Positions 7,654 through 14,325 of a DNA stretch of 18,556 nt are shown one piece after another (within the stretch, counting starts at the first letter, position 1; each line of letters begins with the position of its first letter). The notes under the pieces are model-generated. The model was not told the DNA's origin. It was given only the letters and a program-made list of their open reading frames with translations, and did not search any database. The DNA is taken from contig SKLD01000516.1 in the NCBI GenBank assembly GCA_007123395.1, forward strand, positions 1 through 18,556, read 5' to 3'. The DNA is from Opitutales bacterium (GTDB lineage: Bacteria; Verrucomicrobiota; Verrucomicrobiia; Opitutales; Oceanipulchritudinaceae). The position numbers and the translations under genes were made by a program.

Positions 7654-8814
7654 TCAATGACTCCCCCTCTCCCTTGCGCGGGTTCCCGGTTTGCGGTCCC
7701 ACTCGTCGAAGCAGTTCACGAGCAAACCGGCGAAAAAGAACATCGTCACAAGGTTCGACCCGCCGTAGCTGATGAACGGAAGCGATATACCCTTGGTGGG
7801 CAGAATGCCGGTGGCGACACCCATGTTGATGAGCGCCTGTAAAACAATGAAGAGCATCGCGCCAACCGCGATCAGAAAGAGGTAAAGACTCTGCGCCGAG
7901 TGCATCCGCCACACGGCGATAAGGTAAATGAGAAGAAACGCCCCCGCGATCGACATCGTGGCGATAAGGCCGAGTTCCTCGCCGATGATGGGAAAGATGA
8001 AGTCCGTATGGGCTTCCGGCAGAAAGGCCATTTGCTGACGGCCCTGCCCGAGGCCGCGACCGGTCGTGCCCCCGCTCCCGAAGGCGAGGAGAGCCTGCCA
8101 GAGCTGGTAGGCGCCGTCCTGGCGGTTGGCGTCGATATCGAGGAACGCCGTGATGCGCCGGAAGCGCACGGGATCGTAGACGACGGCCGCGGCAAACAAC
8201 GCTGCCCCGCCAATACCCGTGGGTATGAGGAAACGCAGACGCCCGCCGGCCAAAAACAACATCGTAATCCCCACCACGGCGCAGAGCGCGGCCGTGCCGT
8301 AGTCGGGCTGGAAAATGATAAGCGCAAAACAAACACCGACAACCGCCATCGGAAGCACAAAGCCGCGGATGAATTCTCCCATGCGGCGCTGCTCCGCCGC
8401 GAGGTAGTGCGCGAGGAGGAAGACCAGCGCCACCTTGGCAATCTCCGAAACCTGCAAGTTGACATACCCGAGGTTGATCCAGCGGCGGGCACCGTTGACC
8501 ATCTGCCCGATGCCCGGAATGAGCACGAGAATCAAGGCGGCAAGGGCGGCAAGCCCGATCACCCACACGAGCTTGCGCATGGCGTGAAGATTGACCCGGG
8601 CACCGATGAAAAACGCGATCAAGCCGAGGACAAACCACTGCGCCTGACGGAAGACATAGGCTGTCTCGTTTGTATGGGCGCGGCCGATACTGTAGAGGAC
8701 GAGAAACCCAAGCGCACTCAAGCCGAGAACCAAAAACCCGATGGATAGCGTGGAAAACCGGGCCCGGAACGTTGTTTGAGTGGTGGTGTTAAGCGCTTGG
8801 GTGGCTGTTGTCAT
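7654..8814 (-). CDS. ftsW: Peptidoglycan polymerase FtsW (SEDS family)
   Basis: 386 aa, a polytopic SEDS protein with about ten predicted membrane spans. SEDS proteins polymerise lipid II into glycan strands together with a class B PBP, here the ftsI product of the same cluster. Family hallmarks seen are ARRWINLGYVNLQVSEIAKVAL (the usual QPSE reads QVSE), EAHTDFIFPIIGEELG with the catalytic Asp of the large periplasmic loop, and PTKGISLPFISYGGSNL near the end. FtsW is chosen over RodA because of the dcw position and the start MTTATQ, 24 bp after the LysM gene. A long frame at 7514-8638 on the same strand is an off-frame shadow. Confidence 0.93.
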   Translation of the reverse strand: MTTATQALNTTTQTTFRARFSTLSIGFLVLGLSALGFLVLYSIGRAHTNETAYVFRQAQWFVLGLIAFFIGARVNLHAMRKLVWVIGLAALAALILVLIPGIGQMVNGARRWINLGYVNLQVSEIAKVALVFLLAHYLAAEQRRMGEFIRGFVLPMAVVGVCFALIIFQPDYGTAALCAVVGITMLFLAGGRLRFLIPTGIGGAALFAAAVVYDPVRFRRITAFLDIDANRQDGAYQLWQALLAFGSGGTTGRGLGQGRQQMAFLPEAHTDFIFPIIGEELGLIATMSIAGAFLLIYLIAVWRMHSAQSLYLFLIAVGAMLFIVLQALINMGVATGILPTKGISLPFISYGGSNLVTMFFFAGLLVNCFDEWDRKPGTRARERGSH

Positions 8815-8838
8815 TCTCTACGGCATCATGGCGGAAAA

Positions 8839-9975
8839 TCAGTCTCCGTTGTCTCCGCTGTCAGCGTCCTCGACCTCGACATAGCGCAGATCGTCGTCAT
8901 CGAGCGATTCGAGGTCGTCGAGGGTCATGGCGCGGCGTTCGGCGGGCTGTTGGTCAATAATGGCCGGCTGGCTCGGGCGCTCCCGCAACGGGATGGCGGC
9001 GGGGGTTTCCCGCGGGCGTTCCGCGCGCGGTGCGGGCGCGGGGGAGCGTTCCTGCTCCGCACGGGCCGGGGCACTGCCGCCCGGAATAACCAACTCGCGA
9101 CCGACGAAGAGACGGCGCGGATCGGTGATGTTGTTCGCGCGCATAAGTTCGTCCGGATCGACACCGAAGCGCCGGGCGATGGTTATGGGCGTGTCGCCGG
9201 AGCGGACCGTGTATGTCTGCCCGTTGGACGGCGCGGGCGCGGGCGTGCGGGTGGCTTCGCGCGGCGCCTCCGAACCCGATACCCGCGGGATGCGCAGTGT
9301 CTGCCCGACGCGGATCGTATCGGAGGTGAGGTTGTTGAGGCGGCGGATTTCCGCGACCGTGACATCGTGGCGGTTGGCGATTCGGGTGAGGTTGTCGCCC
9401 GCCACGACGGTGTAGGTCTGCGTGTCGTCGGCACGGGGTGGCGTCGCCGTAGGAGCGGCCGTGCGCGCGGCGGAAGCGGGCACACGGAGTTCCTGGCCGG
9501 CGAAGATCGTGGAATCGCGCCTGAGATTGTTTGCCACGAGGAGTTCTTCCAGCGACACACCCTCGCGGCGCGCAATGGCGGAGAGCGTATCGCCGCGCTG
9601 CACGGTGTAGACCGTGGTCCGCGCCGGAGCGCTCTCGCGGTCTTCTGCATCGTCGTCGTCAAAGGCCTGCACGACAGGGCGCAGGCGTCCGGACCCGGCG
9701 GTGTCCACAGTCGTCCCGGTAGAACGGTCTCCCCGTTCGAGGCCGGCGTTGAAGGCGCTGTCGAGGTCGCGGCGCTCCGTGCGGGCCGTTGCCACCGGGC
9801 GGGTCGGCGCCGTGCCGCGCGGCGCGGCAACGGTTGTTGTCTCCGGCGCGGCCTCGGTCATGGTTGGATCCGGCGTGCTGCGCGGTTGCGTCTGGCAGCC
9901 GGGCTGGACGAGAAGCACGCCCACCAAACCGAGATGGACGAGAACCACGATTCCAAAAATTTGCGTGAGTTTCAT
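8839..9975 (-). CDS. Membrane-anchored protein with three LysM domains
   Basis: 378 aa from the ATG at 9975. A hydrophobic N-terminal segment (about residues 5-25, IFGIVVLVHLGLVGVLLV) is followed by PGC; this is not a standard lipobox, so it may be a simple membrane anchor or an atypical lipoprotein signal. A Thr/Pro/Arg-rich linker leads to three LysM peptidoglycan-binding domains at about 122-166, 187-230 and 254-298, each with the YTVxxGD...IA...N...GQ.L.IP pattern. The protein ends in an Arg/Pro-rich stretch and a very acidic tail (SLDDDDLRYVEVEDADSGD). There is no catalytic domain, so a wall-anchoring or septum-localising role is inferred from its place between mraY and ftsW, where murD usually sits. 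The start is favoured over an in-frame upstream one because it overlaps the preceding small ORF as ATGA. Confidence 0.85.
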   Translation of the reverse strand: MKLTQIFGIVVLVHLGLVGVLLVQPGCQTQPRSTPDPTMTEAAPETTTVAAPRGTAPTRPVATARTERRDLDSAFNAGLERGDRSTGTTVDTAGSGRLRPVVQAFDDDDAEDRESAPARTTVYTVQRGDTLSAIARREGVSLEELLVANNLRRDSTIFAGQELRVPASAARTAAPTATPPRADDTQTYTVVAGDNLTRIANRHDVTVAEIRRLNNLTSDTIRVGQTLRIPRVSGSEAPREATRTPAPAPSNGQTYTVRSGDTPITIARRFGVDPDELMRANNITDPRRLFVGRELVIPGGSAPARAEQERSPAPAPRAERPRETPAAIPLRERPSQPAIIDQQPAERRAMTLDDLESLDDDDLRYVEVEDADSGDNGD

Positions 9976-10196
9976 GATACTTGTGCTGTTGAAGAATGAA
10001 TGATGAACGAAAAAGCGCATCGCCAACCGGCGGCAGGCCCACAGCGTGCGCGCACGGGGAAAATGCCCCCATCGATTCCGACACACCGGAGGGCCGAATC
10101 GCTCAATCCCCGCCGACGGAAACTCCGTTCCGCGCGATTGCGGCGACCGCGACCGTCCACCCTTAAGGCTTCAATGGTTTTGGCAAGGGACTTCAT
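9972..10196 (-). CDS. Candidate 74-aa small protein between mraY and the LysM gene
   Basis: The frame MKSLAKTIEALRVDG... begins with an ATG that overlaps the mraY TGA (ATGA) and ends with a TGA that overlaps the LysM ATG (ATGA). It fills the only sizeable gap in this half of the cluster. The product is very Arg-rich in its first half, with a possible amphipathic N-terminal helix, and has no membrane span or motif I recognise; it does not look like a piece of MurD. Codon use in the last 15 codons is AT-richer than neighbouring genes, which argues for caution. It could be a real coupling peptide, or a chance open frame in a leader region carrying a promoter for the LysM gene. Confidence 0.4.
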   Translation of the reverse strand: MKSLAKTIEALRVDGRGRRNRAERSFRRRGLSDSALRCVGIDGGIFPVRARCGPAAGWRCAFSFIIHSSTAQVS

Positions 10197-11293
10197 CGGA
10201 GTTTTAGCGTGGCGAGCCCCGCAATGGCGAAAATGAGTGAAAGTATCCAAAAACGGATGACAACTTGGGTCTCCGCCCAGCCACGCAGCTCGAAGTGGTG
10301 GTGGATCGGAGCCATGCGGAAGACTCTCTTGCCACGGAGCTTGAAGGAACCGACTTGGAGGATGACGGAGGCCGCCTCGACGACAAAGACACCCCCGATG
10401 ATGACCAGCGTGAAGGGCTGGAGCGTCATGAGCGCGATGATGCCGACGAGGCCGCCGAGGGCAAGGGACCCGGTGTCGCCCATGAACACTTCGGCGGGAT
10501 GGGCATTGTGCCAGAGAAAGGCGAGACAGGCGGCGCAGAGAATGGCGCAGAGGACGGACAACTCCCCCACGCCCGGCATGTGCGGGAGGAGAAGGTAATT
10601 GGCCCAAACCGCGTGGCTCGAGGCATAGGCGATGATCCCGTAGGCCATGGCCACCGTGAGTGTGCAGCCGATGGCAAGGCCGTCGACACCGTCCGTCAGG
10701 TTGATGGCGTTGCTCGATCCCGCGAGGACGAGGAAAAAGAAGCCAAACAACGGTATGAGGGGGAGACTCGCAATGACCGGTTCCTTGAGGAAAGGCAGCC
10801 AGATTTGGCGGATCAATTCGGCCGTAACGGGGCTCTGCGTCAGCCAGAAGAGGGCGACGGCGGCGAGGACGGCCTGACCGGCAAGCTTATACCGTCCCGG
10901 GAGTCCGCCGCTGTGCCGCTTCGTCACCTTGAGGTAGTCGTCAAGAAACCCGATGACGGTGAGACCGGTGTAGACGAAGAGCGCGACAAGGACAAAAGTG
11001 TTCCAGCGTGCCCAGAGGAGCACACTCACGGTTGTCGCAACGTAGATGATGAGCCCGCCCATTGTCGGCGTGCCTACCTTGCCGCTGTGCAGCTCGGCGA
11101 GTCGCCCCACCGTGCCGCTTTCGCGGAAGCTCTGCGCCGCCTTGAAGCCACGCAGCCAGGCAATGATCCATGGCGCGGCAACCATCCCGATAAAGAGTGC
11201 CGTGACGGCACCGCCCACCGAGCGGAAGGAAAGAAACCGGAAGAGACGGAACGGTCCCCACCACTCCTCAAGCTGAGCCAGTTCGGCTAACAT
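10193..11293 (-). CDS. mraY: Phospho-N-acetylmuramoyl-pentapeptide transferase MraY
   Basis: 366 aa, a polytopic membrane enzyme that moves phospho-MurNAc-pentapeptide from UDP to undecaprenyl phosphate, forming lipid I. The Mg-binding and catalytic residues are visible: Asp118-Asp119 in GFLDDYLKVTKR, SNAINLTDGVDGLA (194-207), Asp273 in FMGDTGSL, and the HHH motif 331-333 in PIHHHFELRGWAE. GKVGTPTMGG (71-80) is the usual N-terminal signature. The start overlaps the murF end by 7 bp (ATGTTAG). The stop overlaps the downstream small ORF by ATGA. Length is typical. Confidence 0.97.
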   Translation of the reverse strand: MLAELAQLEEWWGPFRLFRFLSFRSVGGAVTALFIGMVAAPWIIAWLRGFKAAQSFRESGTVGRLAELHSGKVGTPTMGGLIIYVATTVSVLLWARWNTFVLVALFVYTGLTVIGFLDDYLKVTKRHSGGLPGRYKLAGQAVLAAVALFWLTQSPVTAELIRQIWLPFLKEPVIASLPLIPLFGFFFLVLAGSSNAINLTDGVDGLAIGCTLTVAMAYGIIAYASSHAVWANYLLLPHMPGVGELSVLCAILCAACLAFLWHNAHPAEVFMGDTGSLALGGLVGIIALMTLQPFTLVIIGGVFVVEAASVILQVGSFKLRGKRVFRMAPIHHHFELRGWAETQVVIRFWILSLIFAIAGLATLKLR

Positions 11294-12717
11294 GCGGCGC
11301 TCCCCCCTTCCTCCGGCAAAAGCGATTCAAGCGCGTAAAGGCGGCTGCCCTTGAGAAACACGGGGCCTTTTGAAGCGGCGACGGCCGGGGCCGCCTCCGC
11401 CACGTCCGCGAAGGTGCGCACCGCCGCGGAAAACGCCTCTCCGCCCCGCCGCACACCTTTCGCGTACCATGCGGCTTCCTCACCCACAAAAACGGCGATA
11501 TCCTCACCCGCAAGGCGAAGGAGCGAGGCGGTGTCGGCGTGCAACCGGGCCGTGTCCGCGCCCAACTCGCGCATCCCGCCGAGCACAAAGCAGCGCGGCG
11601 GTTGCGGAAAAAGCTGTTGGAAGTGCTCCAGACTGTCCCGCATGGATGAGGGATTGGCGTTGTAGCAATCGAGGTAATACAGCCGCCCGCGTCTCTGCCG
11701 GATTTCGCCGCGTCCCTCCGACGGTGCCCAGAGTGCAAAGCGTTCCGCAAGCACCGCGGGCTCGACCCCGAGTGCGCGCGCCACCGTGAGGGCGAGCGCC
11801 GCATTCGACACCATGCCCTGCGAAAGCGGCGGCAGGTCGACGCTGAAAGCCTCCGCGAAGGGCGGCTGCCGCAAAGTCAGGCGGCAGCCGCCCCGGAGGT
11901 TCGCTGTGGAACCATCGTCAGTCGTGGTTTGTGTTGCTTTGGTGCACTCCGAAGGAGCGGGACCGCCGGGCGGTGTCTCTCCTCCAAAAGAAACCGCATG
12001 AATTCTCGCGCCCGCTTCGCGCAACGCCCGAAAGGGCACGAACCGCTCGCAGTGGGCGGGCCACGCGTAAATAGCGCCCTCCCCCGCATAGCGCGCCAGC
12101 GCCGCCTTTTCGCGGGCAACGGCCTCCACCGAGCCGAGTCGCTCAAGGTGCGCGGCGCCGACCGTCGTCACAACGACCACATCGGGGGCGATCATCGAGC
12201 CCAGCTCGTCCATTTCCCCCCGCCGGTTGATGCCCGCCTCGACGACCGCCGCGCGATGCACGGCCGGATCGAGGCCAAGCAGGGTGAGGGGCACGCCAAG
12301 GTGGTTGTTCAGGTTGCCCGCCGTGCGGTGGGTGTGCTCCACCCCGAGGAGACGGGCGAGCAAATCTTTCGTCGATGTCTTGCCGCAGCTTCCCGTCACG
12401 CCGACGACCGTTCCTTTGAATGTGCGCCGATACGCACGCGCCATGGCCTGGAGCGCACGCACCGGATCGCGCACGACCAACTGCGGCAGGGCCAGCTCCG
12501 GCCGCGCCCGGTCGACCACGGCCCCGGCGGCACCCGCTGCCTCCGCCGCCACGAGAAACGCATGCCCGTCGCGGCGCTCGGTGCGCACGGCGATGAACAG
12601 GTCGTCCGCGCGCAGCGACCGCGTGTCGATGGAAAACCCGCGCACGGGCGAGGAGGGGAGATGGTTCCACCGCCCCCCGCACCACGCCGCGAGTGTCTCC
12701 GGTTCGAACAACGGCAT
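11287..12717 (-). CDS. murF: UDP-MurNAc-tripeptide--D-Ala-D-Ala ligase MurF
   Basis: 476 aa. MurF adds the D-Ala-D-Ala made by Ddl to UDP-MurNAc-tripeptide. Motifs are SIDTRSL (29-35), the P-loop GVTGSCGKTST (106-116), AGNLNNHLGVPLTLL (133-147), GAAHLERLGS (187-196) with Lys204 in VAREKAAL at the carbamylated-lysine position, and YLDCYNANPSSM (348-359). The usual HNxxN in the hinge reads MVSN here (302-305), so the His-Asn pair is missing. Residues about 247-277 form an unusual Pro/Thr-rich insert-like segment, and a 13-bp perfect DNA hairpin spans its end. The gene begins 1 bp after the murE stop. Function is secure; the hinge variation is only noted. Confidence 0.95.
   Translation of the reverse strand: MPLFEPETLAAWCGGRWNHLPSSPVRGFSIDTRSLRADDLFIAVRTERRDGHAFLVAAEAAGAAGAVVDRARPELALPQLVVRDPVRALQAMARAYRRTFKGTVVGVTGSCGKTSTKDLLARLLGVEHTHRTAGNLNNHLGVPLTLLGLDPAVHRAAVVEAGINRRGEMDELGSMIAPDVVVVTTVGAAHLERLGSVEAVAREKAALARYAGEGAIYAWPAHCERFVPFRALREAGARIHAVSFGGETPPGGPAPSECTKATQTTTDDGSTANLRGGCRLTLRQPPFAEAFSVDLPPLSQGMVSNAALALTVARALGVEPAVLAERFALWAPSEGRGEIRQRRGRLYYLDCYNANPSSMRDSLEHFQQLFPQPPRCFVLGGMRELGADTARLHADTASLLRLAGEDIAVFVGEEAAWYAKGVRRGGEAFSAAVRTFADVAEAAPAVAASKGPVFLKGSRLYALESLLPEEGGSAAC
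11860..11893. repeat. 13-bp perfect inverted repeat inside murF
   Basis: The arms GGGCGGCTGCCGC (11860-11872) and GCGGCAGCCGCCC (11881-11893) are perfect complements around an 8-nt loop. The hairpin encodes the NLRGGCRLTLRQPPF region next to the low-complexity segment of MurF. It could be a remnant of an in-frame palindromic insertion, a transcript-level structure, or chance in GC-rich coding DNA. Confidence 0.5.
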
Positions 12718-12718
12718 C

Positions 12719-14203
12719 TTACAGCTCCGTACCCATTTTTTTGGAAATCAGCTCCCGCGCCACCGCCCGGTCGTCGAAGGGAACGACTGAATCGGCATAT
12801 TCCTGGAAGGTCTCGTGCCCTTTGCCCGCGATGAGGACGATATCGCCGGGAGCGGCGGCATCGAGGGCAAGACTTATCGCATGACGGCGGTCGTCGACGA
12901 AACGCACATTGTCGTCTTCCCGAAGCCCGCCCCGCATATCCGCGAAGATCCCTTCAGGGATTTCGCTGCGCGGGTTGTCCGTCGTCGCAAAAGCGAGATC
13001 GGAGCGGTCCGCGACAATCCGCGCGATGCGCGGCCGGCGGCTGCGGTCGCGGTCGCCCCCGCAACCGAAGACAGTGATGACCCGTCCCTTCGTGAGCCCG
13101 CGGAGCATGTCGAGTGTCTTCGTGTAGGAACTCTCGGTATGCGCGTAATCGACGATGACGGTGTAGGGTTGCCCCATCGCAACGCGCTCGATGCGACCGC
13201 GCACGCCGTCAAAGTCGATAAGCTTGCCGAGGGCCTCAGTGAGGCTTCCGCCCCGCGCATGGACAACAGCGAGAGCGCACAGAAGGTTGATGACGTTGAA
13301 GTCGCCAAGGAGCGGGGAAAAGACGCGGATGTCTTGCCCGAAGCCGACAAGGCGGAAGCGGGTGCCGTCCGTCGCGCATTCGATTTCCGCGGCGCGGAGC
13401 CCGGCCCCCTCCGTCTTGCCGACGCTGATGACTTCGCACCGCCCGGCCAGTTCCTCGCGCAGGCGGCACCCCCACTCGTCGTCCGTGTTGATCACGGCAA
13501 CGCGCGGGGCGGGTCCGTTCTCCCCGTCGAAGATACGGCGCAGCGTGGCATAGTAGTTCTCCATCGAGCCGTGGTAATCAAGGTGCTCAGGGAAGAGACC
13601 GGTGAAGACGGCGACATCAAATCCCAGACCTCTCACGCGCGCTTGGTCGATCCCGTGGGAAGATACCTCCATGATCGCCTGCCGACAGCCCGCTCCGGAC
13701 ATCTGCGAGAAGAGCGCGTAAAGATCGACCGGCTCCGGTGTCGTCCGGTAAGCGGGAAGCGTCCGCCGCCCGATGGCATAGTGGATCGTCCCGAGGAGAC
13801 CGACCGGCTCCTCGTCCGTATTCAGAAACTCACGCACGAGCGTAGCCACGACGGTCTTGCCGCCGGCCCCCGCCACACCCGTGAGGGCGAGTTTCCCGTG
13901 CGGCATGCCGTAGTAGCGACGCGCCACTTCGACGAGGGCGGCGCGGATTTCAGGCACCTCCACGAATGTAGTCTTGCGCGGCACCCAAACATACTCTTCA
14001 GCCACCACGGCGGCGGCGCCGCGCTGCACAGCCTCTTCGATGTAATGCCGCCCGTCGGTGCGGCGCCCGGGTAGGGCAAAGAAGACCGCACCGGGCGTCA
14101 CCCGGCGGCTGTCGGTGCATAGACCGCGGACGACCGCGCGTGGATCGCCGTCGATTCGCGCGCCCGGAACGCCGCCGAAGAGTTCATCGAGGGTATGGGC
14201 CAT
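12719..14203 (-). CDS. murE: UDP-MurNAc-dipeptide ligase MurE (altered active site)
   Basis: 494 aa from the ATG at 14203 (MAHTLDELFGG). MurE adds the third stem residue; DNPRSE (409-414) is the motif of meso-diaminopimelate-adding enzymes. Other family features are CTDSRRVTPGAVFFAL, EVSSHGIDQARVRG, EHLDYHGSMENY, VDYAHTE, FGCGGDRDRSRRP and IAGKGHETFQ. Three sites differ from the norm: the P-loop reads GVAGAGGKTVV (109-119) instead of GVTGTNGKTTT; the TNLTRDHLDYHG block reads TGLFPEHLDYHG; and Leu221 (codon 13541-13543) stands where the carbamylated lysine lies (E. coli Lys224, in MEHYEAAK). The frame is open further up to a TTG at 14311, only 14 bp after the ftsI stop, but no ribosome-binding site supports it and homology begins at MAHTL. 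The chosen start leaves a 122-bp gap, long for this cluster. Confidence 0.9.
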   Translation of the reverse strand: MAHTLDELFGGVPGARIDGDPRAVVRGLCTDSRRVTPGAVFFALPGRRTDGRHYIEEAVQRGAAAVVAEEYVWVPRKTTFVEVPEIRAALVEVARRYYGMPHGKLALTGVAGAGGKTVVATLVREFLNTDEEPVGLLGTIHYAIGRRTLPAYRTTPEPVDLYALFSQMSGAGCRQAIMEVSSHGIDQARVRGLGFDVAVFTGLFPEHLDYHGSMENYYATLRRIFDGENGPAPRVAVINTDDEWGCRLREELAGRCEVISVGKTEGAGLRAAEIECATDGTRFRLVGFGQDIRVFSPLLGDFNVINLLCALAVVHARGGSLTEALGKLIDFDGVRGRIERVAMGQPYTVIVDYAHTESSYTKTLDMLRGLTKGRVITVFGCGGDRDRSRRPRIARIVADRSDLAFATTDNPRSEIPEGIFADMRGGLREDDNVRFVDDRRHAISLALDAAAPGDIVLIAGKGHETFQEYADSVVPFDDRAVARELISKKMGTEL

Positions 14204-14325
14204 GGCTGTGGTTCCCCGCGCGGCGCGCTGCAACAGTTGCGACGCGGCGCCTGCGAGCGCGAGCCGCGAGGGGCGTGGGGTTTGGACGGATATCGTTGCG
14301 AGTGTATTCAAGGGATGGAAACAAA

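Noticed and set aside
7514..8638. 374-codon minus-strand frame overlapping ftsW and murG
   Set aside because: It is out of frame with ftsW, whose membrane segments and SEDS motifs are clear, and has low-complexity Arg/His-rich sequence.
9908..9975. Standard lipoprotein signal in the LysM protein
   Set aside because: The residues before the Cys are Q-P-G, which do not fit the usual lipobox, so only a membrane anchor is claimed.
12100..12120. Loss of the carbamylated lysine in MurF as well as MurE
   Set aside because: MurF keeps VAREKAAL, with Lys204 at the expected position after GAAHLERLGS.
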